Origin: Cylindrospermum sp. FACHB-282
GTDB lineage: Bacteria; Cyanobacteriota; Cyanobacteriia; Cyanobacteriales; Nostocaceae
DNA: 34,279 bases
Assembly (NCBI RefSeq): GCF_014697195.1
Contig: NZ_JACJRJ010000058.1
Coordinates: forward strand, 1 to 34,279
Direction of reading: 5' to 3'
This document shows positions 26,500-33,583 of this stretch, piece after piece; the stretch's first letter is position 1; the number at the start of each line of letters is the position of its first letter. The notes beneath the pieces were generated by a model, which searched no databases, was not told the DNA's origin, and saw only the letters and a list, made by a program, of their open reading frames with translations. The translations under genes and the position numbers were made by a program.

Positions 26500-27732
26500 C
26501 TACCCACACTGACTTGGAGTACCAAGTACAGTGTCGGCTTCTGTACTCACGGGGGAGTGCCGCAACTTAGACCTTCGCCCAAGTTTTGGTCTTATCTCCC
26601 CTCCTACAGCAGAGACGGCTGAACCTTCCGCCTTGATCATTCTCATACCTTCTGCTCTAATATTTATCGCTGCATTTCCATCACGATCATGATGAGTGCC
26701 ACAATGAGGACAAGTCCATTCACGGACATCCAATGGCATCTCACTCACTTGATAGAAACAATTAGAACAGAGCTTGGAACTGGGAAACCATCTATCAATC
26801 TCAACCAACTTTCCGCCAAAGCGTTCTAGCTTATAGGCTAGAAAATTGGTGAATGTTCCCCATCCTGCATCAGATATTGATTTTGCCAAATTGTGATTAC
26901 AAACCATGCCCTTGACATTAAGACTCTCTACTATAACAGCTTGACTATCGCTGACCAACTTATAGCTAAGTTTATGCAGAAAATCTTGCCTAGAATTACT
27001 AATTCGTTCGTACAATGCGGCAACAACTTGGCGATATTTATTTCTTGATTTACTACCTTTTTGTTTACGTGCTAATTTTTTCTGCTTGCGCTTGAGATTT
27101 TTTTCGTACTTGGCAAGGTGTTTAGGATTATCATATAAGACAACTTTTTCGCCATCAGTGACAACAGCAAAGTGCTTCAACCCTAAATCAATACCGTAAA
27201 TCTTCCCGAATGTAATAGTTGGATTTTCCCCTTCTACTTCCGTCAGGATAGATACAAAATATTTACCTGATGGTGTTTTACATACAGTTACAGTCTTAAT
27301 TTTCCCCTCAACTGGTCTATGTATTTTGGCTTTGACTATTCCGATATTGCCAGGAATTTTGATATTACCATCTACAATTTTGACGTTTTGAGGATATTGA
27401 ATAGACTGTTTTCCATGCTTGGATTTGAACTTAGGAAAAAGGGCACGTTTCTCAAAAAAGTTTTTGTATGCTGTGGTTAGATTTAGTGTTGTAGCTTGTA
27501 AAACTTGGCTGTAACAATCACCTAGCCAAATAGTATCTTCTGCTTTTTTGAGTATAGGAAGAAATGCGTTGAGTGCAGCACGGCTAAGTCCTTTACCCGT
27601 CTCTTTGTAAGTTTCAATTGACTTATTTAGAGCATAATTCCACCACCATCTAGCACATCCAAAAGCTTGCGCTAGTTGTGTTTCTTGTTCTTTTGATGGG
27701 TATATACGAACCTGAACAGCCTTGTGTAGCAA
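26500..27732 (-). CDS. tnpB: TnpB, RNA-guided nuclease of the IS200/IS605 superfamily
   Basis: TnpB proteins are omega-RNA-guided DNA nucleases, ancestral to Cas12. The 410-residue protein looks intact. The N-terminal OrfB HTH region starts LHKAVQVRIYPSKEQE. RuvC residues are Asp182 (YGIDLGL), Glu269 (VIVESLNVKGM) and Asp351 (HDRDGNAAINI). Zinc-finger cysteines are 322/325 (CSNC) and 341/344 (CPHC). The start is TTG at 27732, four nt after an 11-nt perfect match to the anti-Shine-Dalgarno (27737-27747). A hairpin of ATATATC/GATATAT lies upstream. The C-terminal 40 residues are variable. No TnpA is encoded nearby. Confidence 0.93.
   Translation of the reverse strand: MLHKAVQVRIYPSKEQETQLAQAFGCARWWWNYALNKSIETYKETGKGLSRAALNAFLPILKKAEDTIWLGDCYSQVLQATTLNLTTAYKNFFEKRALFPKFKSKHGKQSIQYPQNVKIVDGNIKIPGNIGIVKAKIHRPVEGKIKTVTVCKTPSGKYFVSILTEVEGENPTITFGKIYGIDLGLKHFAVVTDGEKVVLYDNPKHLAKYEKNLKRKQKKLARKQKGSKSRNKYRQVVAALYERISNSRQDFLHKLSYKLVSDSQAVIVESLNVKGMVCNHNLAKSISDAGWGTFTNFLAYKLERFGGKLVEIDRWFPSSKLCSNCFYQVSEMPLDVREWTCPHCGTHHDRDGNAAINIRAEGMRMIKAEGSAVSAVGGEIRPKLGRRSKLRHSPVSTEADTVLGTPSQCG
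26506..26534. repeat. Right-end hairpin of the tnpB element
   Basis: ACACTG-ACTTGG / CCAAGT-A-CAGTGT with loop AGTA. It overlaps the last codons of tnpB, as expected for the right end and omega RNA region of these elements. Confidence 0.75.
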
Positions 27733-27748
27733 TCAAATCACCTCCTTG

Positions 27749-27773
27749 ATATATCTATTTTACCATGATATAT
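27749..27773. promoter_or_regulatory. Inverted repeat in the tnpB leader
   Basis: ATATATC (27749-27755) and GATATAT (27767-27773) can pair directly upstream of the strong tnpB ribosome site. On the minus strand, TTCAAC and TATCAT 17 nt apart form a possible promoter that overlaps this hairpin. Confidence 0.4.
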
Positions 27774-27891
27774 TATTTTTGGTAAGGGTTGAATACATAA
27801 TTTTGCAAAAACCTCAAATGTTCTTTGCTCTTACTCGGCTATGCCTCGTATTGATTGAGAACGATTTCGCTTTTTCCCGCCTTATATCCCG

Positions 27892-27920
27892 CCACTGATT
27901 TGGAGTACCAAATTCAGTGG
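27892..27920. repeat. Left-end hairpin of the tnpB element
   Basis: CCACTGATTTGG pairs with CCAAATTCAGTGG (one bulged T) across loop AGTA. It shares the core TTGGAGTACCAA with the right-end hairpin. Confidence 0.75.
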
Positions 27921-27940
27921 GGGACTTACGGCGTAATAGT

Positions 27941-28504
27941 TAAATTTAAATTTGGGAAAGTGCGATAGCGCAAGCGCTGACTTGTCAGTTCGCCTAGAGT
28001 CTTCTAACAGCTCGGCTTTTGGGAATTTGCAGAGAATGCCATGCCTAAGGCAAGCTACGCCAACGCAGTCACAGACTCATCCTACTCCCCCTGCCCCCAG
28101 TAAAATTACTTATTTTGTGCCATAAAGCCAGAATTATGGCAGGATAGAGACAAGCCCGTGCAAAGCGAAATCTGAGGATTACTTTTTACCTTTAGAAATT
28201 TCCAAGGGTGCTTTCTCAGTGGGGAACCGTCAACAAAAGAGTAAGGATGTTTCTGTGCCCAGTCCCAAACGGCTTTTGAGTCTGATTCAACTAGGACAAA
28301 ACACAGTTGCCCCTATTTCCCCTTCCTACCGCCAACTTCATCTACCAACGACAAACTAGATCAAGGTCTCCACAAAAGCCATTCAACGGCAAGCCGTCGT
28401 GAGTCGCCCATTTTCAGAAAATATTCTGGCGAATATTGGTATTATCGTCTGAATGTTGGTCTTTGACTGCGAAGAGATATATATAATCCCACCTTGACTA
28501 TTAA
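27941..28504. promoter_or_regulatory. Intergenic region upstream of pipX, with a possible small ORF
   Basis: It contains a TATAAT at 28482-28487, 17 nt before the pipX ATG, without a good -35 box. A 34-codon frame starting at GTG 28255, with AAGGA 7 nt upstream, ends at 28359 (MPSPKRLLSLIQLGQ...). It reads like protein but is too short to judge. Nothing else was seen. Confidence 0.35.
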
Positions 28505-28783
28505 ATGAATCCAGAAAGCTCAGAAACTTACATCAATCATCCAACTTGGGGTTTACTCTACAAAATCTGCATGGTTGATGATAACCAGGATCTTTTTACT
28601 ACACTTTATGCTCAACGTTTATTTTTTTTGGTAGCCAGTGACGTTAAAGGGATTAAATTTCAGCCTATAGGACGTACCGAAGCGAGAATGATGCTAGAAA
28701 ATCGCTTACGTACAATGCGTCGCGGTGGACAATCTCCGGAGTACGATCAACTTCAGACTATTTTCCAACGCACCTTCCAATGA
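28505..28783 (+). CDS. pipX: PipX, NtcA coactivator and PII-interacting protein
   Basis: PipX binds NtcA under nitrogen limitation and PII under nitrogen excess, tying 2-oxoglutarate levels to transcription. The 92-residue protein has the Tudor-like N-terminal domain (YINHPTWGLLYKICMVDDNQDLFTTLYAQRLFFLV) and C-terminal helices (TEARMMLENRLRTMRRGGQSPEYDQL), as in cyanobacterial PipX. Its stop overlaps the pipY start by ATGA, giving tight coupling. No NtcA box (GTA-N8-TAC) was found by eye upstream. Confidence 0.95.
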   Translation: MNPESSETYINHPTWGLLYKICMVDDNQDLFTTLYAQRLFFLVASDVKGIKFQPIGRTEARMMLENRLRTMRRGGQSPEYDQLQTIFQRTFQ

Positions 28784-29448
28784 GTAGTTCGCTAATCGAA
28801 CATATTGCCACCATTTGTGCCTCTCTCCCCAGTTCAGTGAGGGTAATTGCTGTCACAAAGACAGTTCCCACTGAACTGATGCGGTATGCCTACACCGCAG
28901 GAATTCGCGATTTTGGAGAGAGTCGCATCCAAGAAGCAGCCAGCAAACAAGCCGAGTTGCAAGACTTATCGGATGTTACCTGGCACATGATCGGACATTT
29001 GCAAAGCAACAAAGCCAAAAAAGCTTTAGAACAATTTCAGTGGATTCACTCTGTAGATAATTTGCATTTAGCCCAACGATTAAATCAATTAGCGTCACAG
29101 ATGGGAGTCAGTCCTCAGGTTTGCCTGCAAGTGAAAATTCTCCCTGATGCTAACAAATCTGGTTGGAGTGTGCCAGAATTATTAGCTGACTTAAGTGCGC
29201 TTAATCAATGCAAAAATTTACAAATTCAGGGTTTAATGACAATTCCCCCTGCTGGCTTAGAAAATGGGGAAATACTAAATGTTTTTAATAGTACTAACGA
29301 ACTAGCAAAAAAAATTAAATCACAAAATTTATCTCATATTAAAATGCAGCACCTGTCAATGGGAATGTCAGGCGATTACCAATTAGCAGTCTCAGCTGGT
29401 GCGACGATGGTACGATTAGGAACAATCTTATTTGGCCAGCGGTTCTAG
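28780..29448 (+). CDS. pipY: PipY, PLP-binding homeostasis protein (YggS/COG0325)
   Basis: This protein binds pyridoxal phosphate and helps balance vitamin B6 and amino/keto acid pools; in cyanobacteria it is functionally tied to PipX. The 222-residue TIM-barrel protein has the PLP Lys in VIAVTKTVP, then GESRIQEA, WHMIGHLQSNKAK, and the phosphate-binding SMGMSGDYQLAVSAGATMVRLGTILFG. It overlaps pipX by 4 nt. SepF and proC lie downstream, the conserved order in this phylum. Confidence 0.96.
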   Translation: MSSSLIEHIATICASLPSSVRVIAVTKTVPTELMRYAYTAGIRDFGESRIQEAASKQAELQDLSDVTWHMIGHLQSNKAKKALEQFQWIHSVDNLHLAQRLNQLASQMGVSPQVCLQVKILPDANKSGWSVPELLADLSALNQCKNLQIQGLMTIPPAGLENGEILNVFNSTNELAKKIKSQNLSHIKMQHLSMGMSGDYQLAVSAGATMVRLGTILFGQRF

Positions 29449-29820
29449 CATTTTGCTCATCAGCTGGGGAATAAGTATAATAAAAGCCGAGCGTTAATTA
29501 CATAATAATTCGATACATCTTAGTTAAATAGGTGTCAAAAGATAATAGTATTGACTAGTCTTGACAAAAGTAATTACTAAGACAAAATGAGTTATAACAA
29601 CTTTCCTTGGGACAATTCTTAGGATATAATCTTGACTCATTGTTCTATCCAGGTAGTGTACAGTTCTTTTTAAAAGTGCCCGTTCACCACCAAGACTTGT
29701 ACTAGAGTTTACTCTCCAGCAATAAACTTGCTGAGTTATCCAGCCACCGTAGGGTTAAGAACTGGCTATAAAAGTTTACAGCCAGATCAATTAAGGTCGT
29801 TTGCACTAGGAGCTGACAAA
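29449..29820. promoter_or_regulatory. Intergenic region upstream of sepF
   Basis: About 370 nt, AT-rich, with no gene. A consensus -35 TTGACA is at 29561-29566 with no good -10 at 17 nt. A TATAAT occurs at 29625-29630. AGGAG at 29808-29812 sets the sepF start. These suggest sepF has its own promoter. Confidence 0.4.
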
Positions 29821-30414
29821 ATGAATAATATATTTTCCAAACTCAGGGACTTTGTGGGCTTGAATGAGCAAGTAGAATACGAATACTACGAAGAAGATGC
29901 AGATACAGAAGGCTACCAAAATCTGTATCAGCAAGAGAATACCCCACCAGCACCACAAGAAGCCACGCCACAAAATCGACGTTGGAGAGAACCCATGCCT
30001 ACAATGGGAGAAGATGTAGCCACAGGACAAAAGCCTATGAGTAATGTTATTGGTATGCCCGGAGCAATTAATGGAATTTCTGAAGTTTTAGTGCTTGAAC
30101 CACGAACTTTTGAAGAAATGCCTCAGGCAATTCAAGCATTGCGCGAGCGCAAGTCTGTGGTATTAAATTTAACTATTATGGATCCGGATCAAGCCCAACG
30201 GGCAGTAGATTTTGTGGCGGGTGGTACTTATGCCCTAGATGGACATCAAGAGCGCATTGGTGAAAGCATCTTTTTGTTTACACCAAGCTGCGTACAAGTA
30301 AGTACTCAAGGCGGGTTTTTACATGAAGTACCACAACCTCCAGCACGTCCCTCTCGCCCCACAGTACCAAATCAAGCTTGGGGTAACGAAGCAAATCGGA
30401 TGGCACAACAATAA
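29821..30414 (+). CDS. sepF: Cell-division protein SepF
   Basis: SepF helps align FtsZ filaments and anchor the ring. The 197-residue protein begins [16 protein letters not shown], the amphipathic membrane-targeting helix. It has an acidic, Gln/Pro-rich linker (about 19-90) and the conserved core [54 protein letters not shown]. The ATG at 29821, 8 nt after AGGAG, is clearly right; upstream in-frame codons are leader. A Pro-rich C-terminal tail follows the core. Confidence 0.95.
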   Translation: MNNIFSKLRDFVGLNEQVEYEYYEEDADTEGYQNLYQQENTPPAPQEATPQNRRWREPMPTMGEDVATGQKPMSNVIGMPGAINGISEVLVLEPRTFEEMPQAIQALRERKSVVLNLTIMDPDQAQRAVDFVAGGTYALDGHQERIGESIFLFTPSCVQVSTQGGFLHEVPQPPARPSRPTVPNQAWGNEANRMAQQ

Positions 30415-30420
30415 AGTTAA

Positions 30421-30495
30421 AAGTTAAATTAGTCTTTAGTCCTTAGTCTTTAGTCCTTTGTCCTAATGACTAATGACCTGTTTGACCAATGACTA
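30421..30495. repeat. STRR array upstream of proC
   Basis: Units of the TTAGTCC/TTAGTCT type are followed by AATGACT units. The last 24 bp (30472-30495) are identical to 19028-19051. An ATG within the unit (30489) opens a six-codon frame that overlaps the proC start. Confidence 0.85.
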
Positions 30496-30502
30496 CGAAC
30501 GA

Positions 30503-31318
30503 ATGACTATTAAATTTGGCTTAATTGGCGGCGGGGTAATGGGAGAAGCGCTCTTATCCCGCCTTATTGTCCAGGGAATTTATCAAGCATCAGAAGTTAT
30601 AGTTAGTGAACCGCAATCCTCGCGTCAGAATTTTTTACAGCAGCAATACGAGGTCGCTGTCACTAGAGATAATCACTTGGTTTTCGCTCAATCCACAGAA
30701 GTGATACTTTTGGCAGTGAAGCCCCAGGTATTTAGTGCGATCGCACAAGAATTAGCAGATATTACGGCTACAGAACACTCTCCTCTAGTGATTTCCATCT
30801 TAGCGGGTGTGCCTTTAAATCAGCTAGAAGCAGCCTTTCCCCAAATGCCAGTTATTAGAGCCATGCCTAATACCCCGGCCACTGTGGGAGCGGGAGTGAC
30901 GGCGATTTGTTTAGGCGCTTACACCAACGCCAAGCACCAGCAAATAGCACAACAGATTTTTTCGGCGGTGGGGGAAGTGGTGGAAGTTGCCGAAATGCTG
31001 ATGGATGCAGTGACAGGACTATCCGGTAGTGGCCCGGCTTATGTGGCACTGATGGTAGAAGCACTCGCTGATGGGGGAGTAGCAGCAGGTTTACCTAGAG
31101 CAGTTGCCAATCAACTAGCCCTGCAAACTGTACTAGGAACAGCAAGACTCTTACAAGAGAGCAAACTGCACCCGGCAGAACTCAAAGACCGTGTTACCAG
31201 TCCTGGGGGGACGACAATAACCGGTGTTGCTCAACTAGAAAAGGCAGGATTTCGTTCAGCTTTAATTGAAGCTGTCAAAGCTGCCGCAACACGGGCGCAA
31301 GAACTGGGGAAAGGGTGA
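30503..31318 (+). CDS. proC: Pyrroline-5-carboxylate reductase ProC
   Basis: It reduces pyrroline-5-carboxylate to proline with NAD(P)H. The 271-residue protein has the Rossmann motif GLIGGGVMGEAL near residue 6, MPNTPATVGAG near 115 and DAVTGLSGSGPAYVALMVEALADGGVAAGL near 170, and ends with the DRVTSPGGTTITG signature. The ATG at 30503 (MTIKFGLIGGG) is chosen; an in-frame start ten codons upstream lies in the STRR array. It closes the pipX-pipY-sepF-proC cluster. Confidence 0.96.
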   Translation: MTIKFGLIGGGVMGEALLSRLIVQGIYQASEVIVSEPQSSRQNFLQQQYEVAVTRDNHLVFAQSTEVILLAVKPQVFSAIAQELADITATEHSPLVISILAGVPLNQLEAAFPQMPVIRAMPNTPATVGAGVTAICLGAYTNAKHQQIAQQIFSAVGEVVEVAEMLMDAVTGLSGSGPAYVALMVEALADGGVAAGLPRAVANQLALQTVLGTARLLQESKLHPAELKDRVTSPGGTTITGVAQLEKAGFRSALIEAVKAAATRAQELGKG

Positions 31319-31338
31319 TAGATTAGGCTTTGTCAGCA

Positions 31339-31385
31339 TTGACATAGCAATAACAGCTTCGTGATTGCGATCGCTCTGGTAATAA
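31339..31385 (-). pseudogene. Fragment of a second vapC-like gene
   Basis: About 45 bp match the inside of the intact vapC gene (about 31780-31815). An 18-bp core is identical, and the frame gives SDRNHEAVIAM against SDRNHERVLAV in VapC. The rest of the gene is missing on both sides. The shared part includes a HIP1-like octamer, which raises chance similarity a little. Confidence 0.5.
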
Positions 31386-31436
31386 TTACTAGAGTAAGCC
31401 ATTGCCTGCTTCCCCATTTCAAGGTTTAGTATCTTT

Positions 31437-31850
31437 TCAAGGAAGTATTTTAAAGTAATCACAATGCTTTGGACGCACAAGAGAAAAATCGCGGCGATCT
31501 AGAGTTAGAACACAGGTAATGCCTAATCTTTCTGCAATCGTAACTATTACAGCATCTACGAAATCGAGTTGACTATCAGCGTATTGCTCTAAAATCTCAT
31601 TAACTCTTTCTAAATCTATAGTCGTAATTTGCTCTAGCTGTGTACCGCTAATAGCCAGATTAGCGAGAAAACGACGCATTGCTTGATGCCCTAATCTTGA
31701 TGAAATCAAATAGCAGACTTCAGGAAGAACAACACTGGGAAGTAGCAGCGGCTCACTTATGGTTTGTGCCACAGCAAGAACACGTTCGTGATTGCGATCG
31801 CTTTGATCTGCCAGTGCAAACAGAAAGCTAGTGTCAAGGATGACAGTCAT
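31437..31850 (-). CDS. VapC-like PIN-domain toxin
   Basis: This is a PIN-fold ribonuclease. The 137 residues contain the acidic catalytic set: Asp6 (MTVILDTSF), Glu44 (LPEVCY), Asp96/Asp99 (LDFVDAVIV) and Asp118 (LTLDRRDF). The ATG at 31850 starts two nt after the antitoxin stop. The gene appears complete. Just downstream is a small fragment resembling part of its own coding sequence. Confidence 0.9.
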   Translation of the reverse strand: MTVILDTSFLFALADQSDRNHERVLAVAQTISEPLLLPSVVLPEVCYLISSRLGHQAMRRFLANLAISGTQLEQITTIDLERVNEILEQYADSQLDFVDAVIVTIAERLGITCVLTLDRRDFSLVRPKHCDYFKILP

Positions 31851-31852
31851 AC

Positions 31853-32119
31853 TTACTTATCTGAATTTCTACTCCAACCGCGAATAGGATCAACTTCATT
31901 TGCCAGAATCTCTTCATCCCTTTCTGAAACATCCTTTTCTGCTGAATTTCCCAAGCCTGCAACTGAAAGCAAAAAGTTTGCACTAGTTTTTTGGGATTCT
32001 TTTTCAGTTGCTTTATAGCGAAGGTAATCAACAAAATTGATGAGTTCAGCGAGGGAATCCTCTGGCAATGTTTTAATTGACTCAATAATCTGCGCTCGGT
32101 TTTTGGTTAAAGTATCCAT
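31853..32119 (-). CDS. VapB-like antitoxin (partner of the PIN toxin)
   Basis: This 88-residue protein begins MDTLTKNRAQIIESIKTLPEDSLAELINFVDYLRYKA, resembling the DUF2281-type N-terminal segment of cyanobacterial antitoxins. The C-terminal tail (EEILANEVDPIRGWS) is typical of a toxin-binding peptide. Its position immediately before a PIN toxin gives the role. The ATG at 32119 is preferred; an upstream in-frame start would add 12 residues. Confidence 0.8.
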   Translation of the reverse strand: MDTLTKNRAQIIESIKTLPEDSLAELINFVDYLRYKATEKESQKTSANFLLSVAGLGNSAEKDVSERDEEILANEVDPIRGWSRNSDK

Positions 32120-32196
32120 ATCTTTATTTAAATGAATGCTGCTTACTTCAAACACACTATTCTATTCTGACTGAAATTGCTGTCTAATGGTTAAAC

Positions 32197-32302
32197 TCAC
32201 CCGTCACTAATAATCTTAGGCTTACACTCTGATGCTAACTGCATCAATCGAGTAGAAAAGTTTTTGAGTCGCGTTAGTTCGGCAGGTGTATACTTCCATA
32301 TA
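32197..32302 (-). pseudogene. Protein-like fragment below the AIPR remnant
   Basis: In another frame the DNA reads WKYTPAELTRLKNFST and RLMQLASECKPKIISDG before a stop. It overlaps the end of the AIPR remnant. It looks protein-like but has no start codon, and I cannot name the source. It may be a decayed gene joined to the AIPR fragment by a deletion. Confidence 0.25.
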
Positions 32303-32723
32303 TATAATCTGTTAAATCTTTTAACGCTTTTACACTTTCGTTGATATGCTTAGGCAATCCATGCTTGAAAAAACTTTCTACTCCAAATATAAAATTGCCA
32401 ATTTCGGCTGAATCAAATTTGTTTGACGTCTTGGATTGTATAAAAACAAACTTTACATCTAGTCGATGAAATCTATTCTTTAAATCATCAACTTCATCTT
32501 TTGAAAACACCAAATTATTATTAACTTTAATTGCTGCACCGTCAAAAGCCATATCTCCACCACCACCTACACTTACATCTTCAACTTCAAATCTTTCAGA
32601 GTGAAGTCGAGACACAATACAGTGGTTGACAAAATATTCAAATAATTTCGGTTTCTCAACATTTTTAGGGTAACTATATTCTTTTTGAAAGTCATTTAGA
32701 TAAGCTTCTGTAATTCTGTCCAT
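32274..32723 (-). pseudogene. Truncated AIPR-type abortive-infection phage-resistance gene
   Basis: The 149 residues match the N-terminal part of AIPR-family proteins, usually over 500 residues and found in defence islands. The signature features are FEYFVNHCIV, SVGGGGDMAFDGAAI (about 51-65) and FVFIQSKTSNKFDSAEIGNFIFGVESFF (about 92-119), whose Asp61 and Gln96-x-Lys98 fit a nuclease-like core. The frame stops after IHLPN, with no continuation recognised in the next 100 nt. The ATG at 32723 is natural. It is probably a non-functional remnant, although a short standalone protein cannot be excluded. Confidence 0.6.
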
Positions 32724-32806
32724 ACTACTTCTATGTAATTTAGTATTTTTCGTATTTGCTACATAATAACCAAAGACTTGAGGTTATTTGAGGTAAGCAC
32801 CCTATA

Positions 32807-32846
32807 CATAGTTAGACAAAAAAGTTCTGTCTAAATTTTTACTATG
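32807..32846. repeat. Interrupted palindrome near the hicA remnant
   Basis: The arms CATAG-TTAGACA and TGTCTAA-(7 nt)-CTATG are complementary around a 9-nt core. It lies just before the point where hicA loses its start, so it may be a terminator or the residue of a small mobile element. Confidence 0.35.
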
Positions 32847-32893
32847 AACACCATAACACAGTACTGTAGTAATTTTTATGTTTCTATACAGAG

Positions 32894-33025
32894 CTTTTAC
32901 TTAGAGGCAGTCATCGTATCCTCAAACATCAAAGCAAATCAGGTATCGTAGTTGTACCTGGAAAACCAAGTGATGATATTCCAGTAGGTACACTCTCATC
33001 GATTTGGAAGCAAGCAAAATTATGA
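32894..33025 (+). pseudogene. HicA toxin remnant, N-terminus missing
   Basis: About 40 residues match the C-terminal half of HicA: LLLRGSHRILKHQSKSG with the conserved catalytic-type His in GSH, then IVVVPGKPSDDIPVGTL and SSIWKQAKL. The frame hits a stop at 32870-32872 and has no start codon, so the first 20 or so residues are lost. Its stop overlaps the HicB start by ATGA, showing the original operon. Confidence 0.75.
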
Positions 33026-33275
33026 AAGAAAAAATGATTGAGTACACAGTCATCTACGAACGTGGCGAGACAAACTGGGGCGCATATATTCCTGATCTAC
33101 CTGGTTGTGTCAGCATTGGTGACACTCTGATAGAAGTACAGGAAAATATTAAAGAAGCGATGGCGCAAAGCGCCCGCCGGAGGCGATCGCACTGTATCTA
33201 GAAGTATTAAAAGAAGATGGACAACTCATACCGGAACCTTCCACAGAAGTTGGTAAAGTAGCAGTGACAATATGA
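33022..33275 (+). pseudogene. HicB antitoxin gene disrupted by a 26-bp insertion
   Basis: The 5' part reads MKEKMIEYTVIYERGETNW, then GAYIPDLPGCVSIGDT, a HicB domain. At 33162 the sequence enters a GC-rich 26-bp block, which shifts the frame and stops translation early. Removing the block restores EAIALYLEVLKEDGQLIPEP and STEVGKVAVTI, then a stop at 33273. The block lies within a restored GCGATCGC site. The antitoxin is therefore broken, next to a toxin that is also broken. Confidence 0.8.
33162..33187. mobile_element. 26-bp insertion inside hicB (small dispersed repeat-like)
   Basis: This block contains GCGCAAAGCGCCCGCC and ends GGAGGCGAT, repeating the GCGAT found just before it, so the junction has a 5-bp direct repeat. 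It is GC-rich and partly palindromic in an AT-rich context. Small dispersed repeats of 21-27 bp of this kind are described from Nostoc genomes. Confidence 0.65.
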
Positions 33276-33302
33276 ATACAACTACTGCAACATAAATTTA
33301 CC

Positions 33303-33413
33303 ATGCAAGGAATAGCCGTTACTGAAACTATCACCACTATCGCTGAAGCGGAAAGACGATTTGGCTTGAGCCGCAGTGAATCTAAGGATTTTTTTCCAGA
33401 ATGGTATTGGTAA
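33303..33413 (+). pseudogene. Truncated N-terminus of a cyanobacterial hypothetical gene
   Basis: A 36-codon frame reads MQGIAVTETITTIAEAERRF, then GLSRSESKDFFPEWYW, and stops. It resembles the start of a common cyanobacterial hypothetical (xxFGLSRSE...FFxEWY...), which continues for over 150 residues in its full form. It stops close to the left limit of the IS607-type element, so insertion of that element may have truncated it (inference). Confidence 0.5.
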
Positions 33414-33493
33414 ACTTCACTGATTTTATAGACAGACTTTGCCAAATATAGATAAATGTATTAAGATATTTGTCAAGGTTGAGAACAACAAAT

Positions 33494-33550
33494 ATGAAAC
33501 TATCAGATTATGCTAAATTAATAGGAGTGAGCTATAAAACAACGTGGTGA
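33494..33550 (+). pseudogene. tnpA: IS607 TnpA (serine resolvase) stub
   Basis: The frame gives MKLSDYAKLIGVSYKTTW and then a stop. This is the first helix-turn-helix of the MerR-like N-terminus of IS607 TnpA (MKLSxYAKxxGVSYxTAW). The remaining 170 or so residues, including the serine recombinase domain, are absent, and only 33 nt separate the stop from tnpB. The element cannot move by itself. Confidence 0.75.
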
Positions 33551-33583
33551 GTTTAATACTATAAAATGTCTTCAGGAGGATGA

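Larger units (their letters stand above)
26470..27940 (-). mobile_element. Solo tnpB insertion sequence (IS200/IS605 superfamily, IS1341-like)
   Basis: The element consists of one tnpB gene between two near-identical subterminal hairpins. The right hairpin is 26506-26534 (ACACTG ACTTGG loop AGTA, one bulge). The left hairpin is 27892-27920 (CCACTG ATTTGG loop AGTA, one bulge). Such imperfect palindromes mark the ends of IS605-type elements recognised by the Y1 transposase TnpA, which is absent here. Exact tips are not visible, so the limits are estimates. Confidence 0.7.

Noticed and set aside
31262-31480. 72-residue minus-strand frame spanning the vapC and proC ends
   Set aside because: It is not a gene as a whole; only the SDRNHE part is kept, as a vapC fragment.
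33149-33445. 98-residue minus-strand frame over hicB
   Set aside because: It is antisense to the hicB and hypothetical remnants and shows no domain.
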